A DNA stretch of 64,000 nucleotides from Streptomyces avicenniae (GTDB lineage Bacteria; Actinomycetota; Actinomycetes; Streptomycetales; Streptomycetaceae). The stretch lies in assembly GCF_000719135.1 (NCBI RefSeq), contig NZ_JOEK01000002.1:522640-586639 (forward strand). The letters are read 5' to 3'. A program made the translations under genes and the position numbers. Shown here piece by piece: positions 35,029 through 43,879 of the stretch (position 1 is the stretch's first letter; every line of letters begins with the position of its first letter). Under the pieces are notes generated by a model that had not been told where the DNA came from, made no database searches, and saw nothing but the letters and a program-made list of their open reading frames with translations.

Positions 35029-35550
35029 TCACGCACGCGCCGTCCTCGCGCTCCGGTGGCGGGCCACCGCGTCGTTGTTCGCGCAGCGGACCGTGCAGTA
35101 CGCGCGGCGGCCGTTGCGCGACGTGTCCACGTACGCGCGGTCGCAGCGCGCGCAGCGGCCGAGGCGGTGCGGCGCCGCGTGGCAGATGACGAACGCGAGG
35201 CCAGCCGCCGTCACGGCGCGGATGTGCGCCGCAGGGTCGGCGCCCGGGGCGCTGTAGTGGAGGTGCGGCGCGTGGCCGTCGTGCGTCGTGATGCGGGGGC
35301 TGCTGGACGCGTCGGCGAGCAGCGCGTTGACCGACGCCACGCGCTCCGCGAGGTCCTGGTCGCCGAAGCAGCGGCCGAGGCGGCGGCTCCACGTCCACAA
35401 CTCGTCGGCCTGGCCCGGCGTCAGGTCGCGGCGCAGGATCTCGTGCGCGGCGAGGAGCGGTTCGAGCGCGGCGGGCTCCGGGGGCGCGGGCAGGTTGACG
35501 AGCGCGGCGGCGAGGGCGGCGGCCTGGCCGCCGTAATGGTTGAACTGCAC
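35029..35550 (-). CDS. CGNR zinc-finger (ABATE domain) protein
   Basis: A protein of 173 residues. The N-terminal ABATE domain (about 1-120) is followed by the zinc finger GRCARCDRAYVDTSRNGRRA with YCTVRCANNDAVARHR, i.e. the CxxC...CxxxCGNR pattern in which CANN replaces CGNR. Such proteins are putative stress-linked transcription factors. The start is a GTG at 35550; the divergent EamA transporter gene begins only 26 bases away, which makes control of that transporter by this protein plausible but unproven. Confidence 0.82.
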   Translation of the reverse strand: MQFNHYGGQAAALAAALVNLPAPPEPAALEPLLAAHEILRRDLTPGQADELWTWSRRLGRCFGDQDLAERVASVNALLADASSSPRITTHDGHAPHLHYSAPGADPAAHIRAVTAAGLAFVICHAAPHRLGRCARCDRAYVDTSRNGRRAYCTVRCANNDAVARHRSARTARA

Positions 35551-35576
35551 AAGCCCATGACACCACGCTGGACGGC

Positions 35577-36599
35577 ATGGCTCCAGCCCTTCTCGTCCTC
35601 GGCCAGATCGTCAGCATGCAGCTCGGCTCGGCCGTCGCGAAGGCGACGTACGACGACGCCGGTCCCGCCGCGCTCGCCGGGATGCGGCTGGTCTTCGCCG
35701 CCCTCGTCCTGTGCGCCCTGGTACGTCCCCGCCTGCGGCGCCTGACCGCCCGGCAGTGGCGCGCGGCGCTCGCGCTCGGCGTGGTGATCGGCGTCATGAA
35801 CATGGCCTACTTCTCCGCGATCGGCCACCTGCCGCTCGGCGTCGCCGCCACCCTCGAACTCCTCGGCCCGCTCGCCCTCGCCGTCGCCCTGTCCCGCAGG
35901 CCGGCGCATCTCGCCGCCGCCCTGCTCGCCCTCGCGGGCGTCCTGCTGCTCACCGCCCCGGGCGGCGCGCTGCCCGCCGCCGGGCTGGCGCTCGGCGCGA
36001 CGGCGGCGGTCTGCCGGGCGGGCTACGTGGTGCTGAACGGGCGCGTGGGGCGGCTGTTCGACGACTGGACGGGCCTGGCCGTGGCACTGGCCGTGGGCGC
36101 CGTCGTCGTCGCGCCGTTCGCCGCCGTGACGAGCGGCGCCGCCGTCGCCGCCCACCCGTCCGTGCTCCTGCCCGGCCTCGCCGTCGCGCTGCTGTCCTCG
36201 CTCATCCCCTACTCGCTCGACATGGCGGCGCTGCGCAGGATCGGCCCGCGCGTCTTCGGCGTGCTGCTGGCGCTGACCCCTGCGGTCGGCGCGGGCGTCG
36301 GATTCCTGTTCCTGGACGAGGAGTTGTCCGCGCGGCAGCTCTGCGCCGTGGGGCTCGTGGTGGTGGCGGGTGCCTGGTCCGTGGGGCAGACACGGCCCGT
36401 ACGGCACGCCGCGCCCGTCGCGTCCTCACGCACCGGCACCGGCGGGCTGTGCCCCGTGTGCCTGCGGCCGGGCGGCGGCACGTGGACGCTGCGCTCCCGG
36501 CACACCACGTCGGCGGGCGAGACGGAGTACTGCGTCAGCCCTGGCGGCTGCCTCGTGGTGCTGCTCGACGGCCGGATCGTCAAGCACGTCCCGGTGTGA
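35577..36599 (+). CDS. EamA/DMT-family transporter with extra Cys-rich tail
   Basis: A protein of 340 residues. Residues about 1-278 give ten hydrophobic helices in two EamA repeats (second repeat from VCRAGYVVLNG), as in RhaT/YdcZ-type metabolite exporters. Residues about 285-340 are a soluble tail with LCPVCLRPGGGTWTLRSRH and EYCVSPGGCLVVLLDG, a likely zinc-binding unit that looks like a small stand-alone Streptomyces protein fused in frame. Substrate unknown. It is divergent from the CGNR-type gene with 26 bases between the start codons. Confidence 0.82.
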   Translation: MAPALLVLGQIVSMQLGSAVAKATYDDAGPAALAGMRLVFAALVLCALVRPRLRRLTARQWRAALALGVVIGVMNMAYFSAIGHLPLGVAATLELLGPLALAVALSRRPAHLAAALLALAGVLLLTAPGGALPAAGLALGATAAVCRAGYVVLNGRVGRLFDDWTGLAVALAVGAVVVAPFAAVTSGAAVAAHPSVLLPGLAVALLSSLIPYSLDMAALRRIGPRVFGVLLALTPAVGAGVGFLFLDEELSARQLCAVGLVVVAGAWSVGQTRPVRHAAPVASSRTGTGGLCPVCLRPGGGTWTLRSRHTTSAGETEYCVSPGGCLVVLLDGRIVKHVPV

Positions 36600-36617
36600 C
36601 CGCCCAGGACGCACCGC

Positions 36618-37787
36618 TCACGGCGGGCCCGACCCGAGCAGCGTGAACGCCCCGTACGCCCCCGACGCCAGCGCCGCCCCCGCGAGCACCAGCGCCGCAC
36701 GCGCCCGCCGCAGCCGCAGCACCGCCACCGCGGCCGGGAGCAGCAGGCCGAACGCGGGCATCATCAGCCGGGGCCGCGACCCGAAGTAGCCCGAGCCCAC
36801 CAACGACGTCGCCACCATCACCACCGTGAACACCAGCAACGGCAGCGGCTGCCCCTGCCGTACGCCCAGCACGACCAGCCAGCCGACGAGGGCCAGCGCG
36901 GCGATCAGCCCGAGGCCGCCGACGACGTTCGACGTCAGGTTGTCCAGGACGAAACCGGCCAGCGCCAGCCCGCCGTCGAACCCGTTGCCCCACCCCGCCT
37001 GCACGTCGAAGTAGCCGAACGGTCCGCCCTCGCGCACCCCGACGTACAGCACGTAGCCGAACCAGCCGAGCGGCGCCAGCAGCGCGCCCAGCAGCGGACG
37101 CACCGGGAGCGGACGCCCCCCGCGCCGCGCCCCCAGCAGCGCGACAGCAGCCGACACCCACACCGCCGCGACCACCGCGGCGCCGGAGGGGCGCGTCAGC
37201 CCCGCGGCGACGGCCAGCGCGCCCGCCGTCACCCACCGGCCGGTCAGCAGCGCGTACAGGGCCCACGCCGCCAGCGCCGTGAACAGCGCCTCGGTGTACG
37301 CCATCGACTGCACGAACGCGGTCGGGTACGCGCCCCACAGCCCGGCGAGGACGACGCCGACCGCGCCGCGCCCCGAGACCAGCCGGGCGACGGCCCAGAT
37401 CCCCCAGGCCGCGGCCAGCGAGGCGGCCCAGCCGATCAGGAGCCCCGCGTCGTTCACGGACAGCGGCGTGACGGCGGCCAGCGCGCGCTCCAGCGCGGGG
37501 AGGAGCGGGAAGAACGCCAGGTCGGAGTGGAGGTCGCCGTCCGGGAGCCGGATCTCGTAGCCGTAGCCGTTCTCGGCGACGCGCGCGTACCAGACGGAGT
37601 CCCAGCGGTCGCTCAGCAGCGTGTGCGGGCTCTTGTCCTCGACGGCCGCCCAGCAGGCCAGGATCAGCAGCCCGGTCAGGCGCACCGCCGCGTAGAGCAG
37701 CAGGGCGGGGGCGGCGGCCCGCAGCGTCGGGGACGTACGGGCGGCGGCCGGGGCGTGTATGTCCCGTATACCGGTCAGCAGGGCCAT
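36618..37787 (-). CDS. Integral membrane mannosyltransferase-like protein (PIG-V type)
   Basis: A protein of 389 residues, mostly membrane helices, with an acidic-aromatic first loop (DRWDSVWYARVAENGY) that resembles the DxD-type catalytic loop of GT-C glycosyltransferases such as PIG-V, and FFPLLPALERALA after it. Such enzymes use polyprenol-phosphate mannose on the outer face of the membrane. It starts ten bases after the stop of the polyprenol-phosphate mannose synthase gene, so the donor-making and donor-using enzymes are co-transcribed. The acceptor is unknown. Confidence 0.78.
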   Translation of the reverse strand: MALLTGIRDIHAPAAARTSPTLRAAAPALLLYAAVRLTGLLILACWAAVEDKSPHTLLSDRWDSVWYARVAENGYGYEIRLPDGDLHSDLAFFPLLPALERALAAVTPLSVNDAGLLIGWAASLAAAWGIWAVARLVSGRGAVGVVLAGLWGAYPTAFVQSMAYTEALFTALAAWALYALLTGRWVTAGALAVAAGLTRPSGAAVVAAVWVSAAVALLGARRGGRPLPVRPLLGALLAPLGWFGYVLYVGVREGGPFGYFDVQAGWGNGFDGGLALAGFVLDNLTSNVVGGLGLIAALALVGWLVVLGVRQGQPLPLLVFTVVMVATSLVGSGYFGSRPRLMMPAFGLLLPAAVAVLRLRRARAALVLAGAALASGAYGAFTLLGSGPP

Positions 37788-37797
37788 GGCGCCGCCG

Positions 37798-38601
37798 TCA
37801 CCGGGTCCGCGACGTGACGGCCGACGGCGGCTCGGCGGGCGCGCGACGGCGGCCCGTCAGGTCGCCGAGCAGCAGCCGCCAGGGCAGCAGCGCGGCCTCG
37901 AACTGCACGCGGGCCGACATCTTCGACGCGCCCTGCCGCCGCTCCTCGAAGCGGATCGGGATCTCCACCGCCGCGTGCCCGGCGCGCACGGCGGCGTGCT
38001 TCAGCTCGACCTGGAAGCTGTAGCCGTTGCTGCGCGTCTGCTCAAGGCCGAGGGCGCGCACGACGTCGGCGCGCCACAGGACGAACCCGGCGGTCGCGTC
38101 CCGCAGCCCGGTGCGCAGGACGGCGCCCACGTACCGGTTGGCCCAGCGGGAGAGCAGCCTGCGGTGCGGCGCCCACTCCTCGGCCACCCGGCCGCCCGGG
38201 ACGTAGCGGCTGCCGACGACGAGCCCCGCGCCGGTCGCCAGCGCCGTGCCGACGAGCTGCGGCACGTACTCCGTGCCGTGGCTGCCGTCCGCGTCCATCT
38301 GGAGGACGTACGCCGCGCCCTCGTCCACCGCGCGCGTCATGCCCGCGACGTACGCGCGCCCCAGGCCGTCCTTCGCCGTGCGGTGGAGGACGGACACGCG
38401 GCCCGGATGGCGGGCGGCGAGCCCGTCGGCCAGCTCGCCCGTGCCGTCGGGGCTCGCGTCGTCCACGACGAGCAGCCGCAGCCCCGGGAGCGGCAGGGCG
38501 AGCAGGCGCGCGGCCGTGACCGGCAGGCTGTCCGCCTCGTTGTAGGTGGGCATCACCACCGTCACGGCCGTTTCGGCACAGGCCGGGCCGACTCCCGCCA
38601 T
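37798..38601 (-). CDS. Polyprenol-phosphate mannosyltransferase (Ppm/Dpm1-like)
   Basis: A 267-residue GT2 enzyme: TVVMPTYNEADSLP, VVDDASPDGTGE, the metal site LQMDADGSH and SNGYSFQVEL. These are characteristic of Dpm1/Ppm1 synthases, which transfer mannose from GDP-mannose to polyprenol phosphate. There is no C-terminal membrane domain. The product feeds O-mannosylation and GT-C enzymes such as the next gene. GGGAG lies seven bases before the ATG, and the ATG lies inside an inverted repeat arm (38593-38607). Confidence 0.88.
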   Translation of the reverse strand: MAGVGPACAETAVTVVMPTYNEADSLPVTAARLLALPLPGLRLLVVDDASPDGTGELADGLAARHPGRVSVLHRTAKDGLGRAYVAGMTRAVDEGAAYVLQMDADGSHGTEYVPQLVGTALATGAGLVVGSRYVPGGRVAEEWAPHRRLLSRWANRYVGAVLRTGLRDATAGFVLWRADVVRALGLEQTRSNGYSFQVELKHAAVRAGHAAVEIPIRFEERRQGASKMSARVQFEAALLPWRLLLGDLTGRRRAPAEPPSAVTSRTR

Positions 38602-38666
38602 GGCAGCGCTCCCGTCACGGATGAGGCAGTGATCCGCCCGTCATCCTAGGTGCTGCCATGGCGGGA
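38593..38666. repeat. 15-base perfect inverted repeat at the Ppm start codon
   Basis: Arms of 15 bases at 38593-38607 and 38652-38666 are perfectly complementary and separated by 44 bases. The left arm contains the ATG of the Ppm-like gene; the right arm lies just past the stop of the glutamate dehydrogenase gene (38672). On the minus-strand transcript the structure could end the upstream message, or mask the start codon of the downstream one. Confidence 0.6.
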
Positions 38667-38671
38667 CCAGG

Positions 38672-41600
38672 TCAGCGGTTGCTGCGCAGCATGGTGCGCA
38701 TGGTCCGCATGGCCACCGACAGATTCGCCAGGTCGAAGCTCTCCGACTCCTGGATCTCGCCCAGGGTGGAGCGGGCCCGGCTGAGGATCGCCGCGTTCCG
38801 CTGTGCCCAGGCCGTGAACCGCTCGTCGGGCGCCGCCTGCGGGTCGCCCTCGGCGAGGACGTCCGCGGTGATCAGCTGGTGGGCCGCGTAGAGGTCCTCA
38901 CGGATCGCCGTGCGGGCCATCGACTGCCACCGGTCGGCGCGCGGCAGGGCGCTGACGCCGTCCTGGAGCCGCGTGATGCCGAGCTGGTCGCTCAGGTGGT
39001 AGTACACCTGCGCGACGTCCATCAGCTCCCGGCCCGTACGGTCGGCGACGGCCACGATGTCCAGCGCCGGGAAGGCGGCGGACAGGCCCGCGACCTTGAG
39101 CGCCAGTTCCTCGGGGACGCCCGCGCCGATCAGCTCGTCGTGCAGCGCGTCGTGCGTCTCCAGGTCCTTGCCGCGCAGCAGCTTGGGCAGCTCCTGCCTG
39201 ACCTGCGCGACGCGCTCGGCGAACAGCTGGATGGTGTCCGCGAGGGCGAGCGGCTGCGGCCGGTTGTTGAGCAGCCAGCGGGCGCCGCGCTCCACCAGCC
39301 GCCTGGCGTGCAGCCGGATGCGGGTGAGCACGGCGGCCGTGACCTCGTTGTCCAGCCCCTCGGCGGTGTCCCAGATGTCGGCCAGCCGGAAGATGGCCCG
39401 GGACGCGGTGTGGGCGCGGACGATCTCCTCCGTGGAGGCGCCCGACTCCTCCTGCATGCGGTGCAGGAAGGAGGCGCCGCCCGCGTTGACCGTGTCGTTG
39501 ACCAGCATCGTGGTCACGATCTCGCGGCGCAGCGCGTGCGCCTCGATCTGCTCGGGGAACCGCTCGCGCAGCGCCGTCGGGAAGTACGCCTGGAGGAGGC
39601 GCCCCACGTACGGGTCGTCGGGCAGCTCGGTGCCCAGCAGCTCGGCGGTGACCGTCAGCTTGGCGTAGGCCAGCAGCACGGACAGCTCAGGCTGCGTCAG
39701 CCCCGCACCGGCCGCGCGGTGCTCGCGGAACTCGTCGTCCGAGGGCAGGAACTCCAGGTCACGGTCGAGCTTGCCCTCCTCGGACAGGCGCCTGACCAGC
39801 CGCTGGTGCGCGAGGACGAGCCCTGACGCGGTCGTCCCGCTGTTGGCGAGGGCCACGTTCTGCGCGTAGTTGTTGCGCAGGACGAGCGCGGCGACCTCGT
39901 CGGTCATCTCGGCCAGCAGGGCGTTGCGCTGCTTGAGGGTCAGGTCGCCGTTGGCCACGACCGCGTTGAGGAGGATCTTGATGTTCACCTCGTGGTCCGA
40001 GGTGTCCACACCGGCGCTGTTGTCGATCGCGTCGGTGTTGCACCGGCCACCGGCCGCGGCGTACTCGATGCGGCCCCGCTGCGTGAGGCCGAGGTTGCCG
40101 CCCTCGCCGATCACCTTGGCGCGGATGTCGCGGCCGTTGACGCGGATGGCGTCGTTGGCCTTGTCGCCGACGTCCGCGTGCGACTCGGCGGACGACTTCA
40201 CGTACGTGCCGATGCCGCCGTTCCACAGCAGATCGACCGGCGCCCGCAGGATGGCCTGCATCAGCTCGGCCGGGGTCATGGCGCCCACCCCTGAGCCGAG
40301 GCCGAGGGCGGCCCTGACCTGCGGCGTCAGCGGGATCGACTTGGCCGTTCTCGGGTGGATGCCGCCGCCCTTGGACAGGAGCGACGTGTCGTAGTCGGCC
40401 CACGAGGAGCGCGGCAGCGCGAAGAGGCGGCGGCGCTCCGCGTAGGAGACGGCGGCGTCCGGGTCGGGGTCGAGGAAGATGTGCCGGTGGTCGAAGGCGG
40501 CGACCAGCCGGATGTGCTCGGACAGCAGCATCCCGTTGCCGAAGACGTCGCCCGACATGTCTCCGATACCGGCGACCGTGAAGTCCCGCGTCTGCGTGTC
40601 GTGGTCCAGCTCGCGGAAGTGCCGCTTGACCGACTCCCAGGCACCGCGGGCGGTGATGCCCATGCCCTTGTGGTCGTATCCGGCCGAGCCGCCGGAGGCG
40701 AACGCGTCGCCGAGCCAGAAGCCGTACGCCTGGGCGACCTCGTTGGCGATGTCGGAGAACGTCGCGGTGCCCTTGTCGGCGGCGACGACGAGGTACGTGT
40801 CGTCGCCGTCGTGCCGGACGACGTCGGCGGGCGGCACGACCTGGCCGTCCACCAGGTTGTCGGTGATGTCGAGCAGGCCCGAGATGAAGGTGCGGTAGCA
40901 GGCGATGCCCTCGGCCAGCCACGCGTCACGGTCGGCCGCCGGGTCGGGCAGCCGCTTGCCGACGAAGCCGCCCTTCGCGCCGACCGGCACGATGACCGTG
41001 TTCTTGACCTCCTGCGCCTTCACCAGGCCCAGGATCTCGGTGCGGAAGTCCTCCCGCCGGTCCGACCAGCGCAGGCCGCCGCGCGCGACCTTGCCGAAAC
41101 GCAGGTGCACGCCCTCGACGCGCGGCGAGTAGACCCAGATCTCGTACGCGGGGCGCGGCTCCGGCAGGTCGGGGATGCCCTTGGGGTCGAGCTTCACCGA
41201 CAGGTAGGTGTGCGGCGCGCGCGCGTCCCCGCCCCGGCCGCCCGTGCCCGCGCCGGCGTCCTGGAAGTAGTTGACGCGCAGGGTGGCCTTGATGACGTTG
41301 AGGAACGCCCGCAGGATGCGGTCCTCGTCCAGGTTGGAGACCTGTTCGAGCGCGCCGTCCAGCTCTTCGAGCAGCCCGTCCGTCAGCTCGCGCCCGGCGG
41401 TCTGGCGCTGCGGCGAGAGCCGCGCCTCGAACAGGTTGACGAGCAGCCGGGTCGTGTGGGAGTTGCGCCGCAGCGTCGCCTCCATGGCGCCCTGCGTGAA
41501 GCGCGCGCCCGCCTGCCACAGGTACTTGGCGTACGAGCGCAGCACCATCGCCTCGCGCCACGTCAGCCCGGCGGAGAGGACCAGCGCGTTGAAGCCGTCG

Positions 41601-43639
41601 TTCTCGGCGGCGTTGGTCCACGCGGCGGCGAACGCCTCCTGGAACCGCTCGCGCGCGTCCCCGACCAGGCCGTCGGCCAGGGGCTGCGGGAAGCGCAGCC
41701 CGAAGTCGTAGATCCAGGCGGTGGTGCCGTCGCCGAGCCGCAGCTCGTACGGCCGCTCGTCCACGACCTCGGCGCCCAGCGCCTGGAGCACCGGCAGGAC
41801 CGCGGAGAGGGAGAACGGCGCGCCGGTCCGGTAGATCTTGAAGCGGCGCTCGCCCGGGGCGGCGCCCACCTGCTCGTAGAGGCTGACGGCGAAGTCCTCC
41901 TCGCCGCCGGGGCGCAGGCCCGTCACGTACTGGAGGTCGGCGACGGCCGCGCGGGGCGAGAAGTCGGCCTTGTAGCCCTCGGGGAAGGCGTGCGCGAAGC
42001 GGCGGCCCAGCTCGGCCGCGCGCTCCTCGCCGCACTCCGCGAGCAGCGCCTCGGTGAAGGCGTCGGCCCAGGAGCGGGACGCCTCGGCGAGCCGCGCCTC
42101 GATGCGGTCCGTGTCGGCGTCGCTGAGCACCGGCAGCTCGGTGCCCGGCTCGACGCGCAGGACGAAGTGCAGCCGGGACAGGACCGACTCGGTGTTCCAC
42201 ACGGAGAAGTCCACGGTGGTGCCCGACAGTTCCTCGGTGAGGATGTCGGTCAGCCGCAGGCGGACGGAGGTGGTGTACCGGTCGCGCGGCAGGTAGACGA
42301 GCGCGGAGTAGTAGCGCCCGTACTCGTCGCGGCGCAGGAAGAGCCGCAGCCTGCGGCGCTCGCGCAGGTGCAGCACGGCGGTGGCGATGCTGCGCAGCGT
42401 CTCCACCGGGGTCTGGAACAGCTCGTCGCGCGGGTAGGTCTCCAGGATCTGGAGCAGGTCGCGCCCGCTGTGGCTGTCGGCGCCGAACCCGGCGGCGGTC
42501 AGCACCTCGGCCACGTGCTGCCTGACGACGGGGATGCGCCGGACCGACTCGGTGTACGCGGCGGCCGAGAAGAGGCCGAGGAAGCGGCGCTCGCCGACGA
42601 CGCGGCCCTCGGCGTCGAACTTCTTGACGCCGACGTAGTCCAGGTACGACCTGCGGTGCACGGTCGCGCGGCTGTTGGCCTTGGTGAGGATCAGGAGCCG
42701 GGGCTCGCGTGCCTTGGCGCGGGCCGACGGCGAGAGGCGGCTGAACGCGGCGGACCCGGCCGGGTGCGCCGAGTCGGAGTCGAGCGCCGGGTCGGAGCGC
42801 AGGATGCCGAGGCCGGTGCCCGGCACGGCGCGCAGCTGGTCGTCCTCCGCGCCGTCCGTGCCGTCGGCGTCCCCGCGCTCGAGGTCGTACTCCCGGTAGC
42901 CGAGGAACGTGAAGTGGTCGGCGGCCAGCCAGCGCAGCAGCTCACGCGCCTCCTCGACCTCGGGCGCGGCCAGCTCGGCGGGCAGCGGCTCGTCGGTCAG
43001 GCCGTCGGCGAGGCGCAGCGCCGTGCCGCGCATCTTCTGCCAGTCCTCGACGGCCTCGCGGACGTCGCTGAGGACGCGGCGCAGCCCGGCCTCGATGCGC
43101 TCCAGGTCCTCGCGGTCGGTCTCGCGGTCGATCTCGACGTGGATCCAGGACTCGACGACGCTGTCGTCGGGGCGCTCGCCCGCGGAGTCGTCCAGCAGTT
43201 CGAGGAGCGTGCCGGTGATGTCACGGCGGACGACCATCTGCGGGTGGATGACGAGGTGGATGCCGGAGCCGAGGCGGGACAGCTCACTGGTGACGGAGTC
43301 CACCAGGAACGGCATGTCGTCGGTGATGACCTCGACGACCGTGTGGCTGCACGCCCAGCCCATCTCCTCGACGGTCGGCGTGTGGACACGGACGTTCGCG
43401 GTGCCCTGCGGACGCTCGGCCGCGAGCCGGTGGTGGGAGACGGCCGCCCCGTAGAGATCGACCGGGTCCCGGTCGGCCACGTCCTCCGAGGCGATGAAGA
43501 GGTAGTAACGCCGGAGGTAGGAACGGAGCGTGTCCGGGGCGAGACCGTGGCCGGGCGGTCCCCCGACCGCGCCGTGCTCGGCTACCCGTGCGGCTTGTGC
43601 CAGTAGTTCGGCTTTGGCTTCGTCCAGCTTGTTGTGCAT
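38672..43639 (-). CDS. gdh: NAD-specific glutamate dehydrogenase, large (180 kDa) type
   Basis: A protein of 1655 residues, the size class of the S. clavuligerus and Mycobacterium enzymes. It carries the catalytic core in the C-terminal half: RGGLRWSDRREDFRTEILGL, VPVGAKGGFVGKRLP and the NAD-binding region from about 1000 (AGIGDMSGDVFGNGML). The first 650 residues hold the ACT-like and helical regions typical of this class. It deaminates glutamate to 2-oxoglutarate and ammonium with NAD, in the cytoplasm. AGGGGAC lies just before the ATG at 43639. It stands alone as a transcription unit. Full length and without visible frameshift. Confidence 0.93.
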   Translation of the reverse strand: MHNKLDEAKAELLAQAARVAEHGAVGGPPGHGLAPDTLRSYLRRYYLFIASEDVADRDPVDLYGAAVSHHRLAAERPQGTANVRVHTPTVEEMGWACSHTVVEVITDDMPFLVDSVTSELSRLGSGIHLVIHPQMVVRRDITGTLLELLDDSAGERPDDSVVESWIHVEIDRETDREDLERIEAGLRRVLSDVREAVEDWQKMRGTALRLADGLTDEPLPAELAAPEVEEARELLRWLAADHFTFLGYREYDLERGDADGTDGAEDDQLRAVPGTGLGILRSDPALDSDSAHPAGSAAFSRLSPSARAKAREPRLLILTKANSRATVHRRSYLDYVGVKKFDAEGRVVGERRFLGLFSAAAYTESVRRIPVVRQHVAEVLTAAGFGADSHSGRDLLQILETYPRDELFQTPVETLRSIATAVLHLRERRRLRLFLRRDEYGRYYSALVYLPRDRYTTSVRLRLTDILTEELSGTTVDFSVWNTESVLSRLHFVLRVEPGTELPVLSDADTDRIEARLAEASRSWADAFTEALLAECGEERAAELGRRFAHAFPEGYKADFSPRAAVADLQYVTGLRPGGEEDFAVSLYEQVGAAPGERRFKIYRTGAPFSLSAVLPVLQALGAEVVDERPYELRLGDGTTAWIYDFGLRFPQPLADGLVGDARERFQEAFAAAWTNAAENDGFNALVLSAGLTWREAMVLRSYAKYLWQAGARFTQGAMEATLRRNSHTTRLLVNLFEARLSPQRQTAGRELTDGLLEELDGALEQVSNLDEDRILRAFLNVIKATLRVNYFQDAGAGTGGRGGDARAPHTYLSVKLDPKGIPDLPEPRPAYEIWVYSPRVEGVHLRFGKVARGGLRWSDRREDFRTEILGLVKAQEVKNTVIVPVGAKGGFVGKRLPDPAADRDAWLAEGIACYRTFISGLLDITDNLVDGQVVPPADVVRHDGDDTYLVVAADKGTATFSDIANEVAQAYGFWLGDAFASGGSAGYDHKGMGITARGAWESVKRHFRELDHDTQTRDFTVAGIGDMSGDVFGNGMLLSEHIRLVAAFDHRHIFLDPDPDAAVSYAERRRLFALPRSSWADYDTSLLSKGGGIHPRTAKSIPLTPQVRAALGLGSGVGAMTPAELMQAILRAPVDLLWNGGIGTYVKSSAESHADVGDKANDAIRVNGRDIRAKVIGEGGNLGLTQRGRIEYAAAGGRCNTDAIDNSAGVDTSDHEVNIKILLNAVVANGDLTLKQRNALLAEMTDEVAALVLRNNYAQNVALANSGTTASGLVLAHQRLVRRLSEEGKLDRDLEFLPSDDEFREHRAAGAGLTQPELSVLLAYAKLTVTAELLGTELPDDPYVGRLLQAYFPTALRERFPEQIEAHALRREIVTTMLVNDTVNAGGASFLHRMQEESGASTEEIVRAHTASRAIFRLADIWDTAEGLDNEVTAAVLTRIRLHARRLVERGARWLLNNRPQPLALADTIQLFAERVAQVRQELPKLLRGKDLETHDALHDELIGAGVPEELALKVAGLSAAFPALDIVAVADRTGRELMDVAQVYYHLSDQLGITRLQDGVSALPRADRWQSMARTAIREDLYAAHQLITADVLAEGDPQAAPDERFTAWAQRNAAILSRARSTLGEIQESESFDLANLSVAMRTMRTMLRSNR

Positions 43640-43810
43640 GTCCCCTGGCTCCTGTCGCGCGCCATTGCGTGACGTCGAGTAACGGTCACCGGGCAGCGCT
43701 CGATCTCGTGGATGGGATGCTCCCGGCTGAGCGGACCAGTGGAACGGCCACCTCGGGCGAACGCCGGGTGCCGGGCCGGGGCGACGCTGCCCCGCTCCGG
43801 CGCAGCAGCC

Positions 43811-43842
43811 GATATCTCGCTGATCACATGAGCCAAGATATC
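43811..43842. promoter_or_regulatory. Spaced GATATC inverted repeat upstream of the glutamate dehydrogenase gene
   Basis: GATATCT at 43811-43817 and AGATATC at 43836-43842 are perfect reverse complements with an 18-base spacer holding TGATCA. They lie about 170 bases upstream of the gdh start and about 40 bases past the HAD gene stop. AT-rich symmetrical sites are rare in this GC-rich sequence, so a regulator site is plausible. Confidence 0.35.
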
Positions 43843-43879
43843 TCCCCCGTCTCGGCGGGGCCGAAGGAGTTGAGGAGAA

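Noticed and set aside
40355..43606. Long plus-strand open frame opposite the glutamate dehydrogenase gene
   Set aside because: An antisense shadow caused by third-position GC bias; the sense protein has full family motifs throughout.
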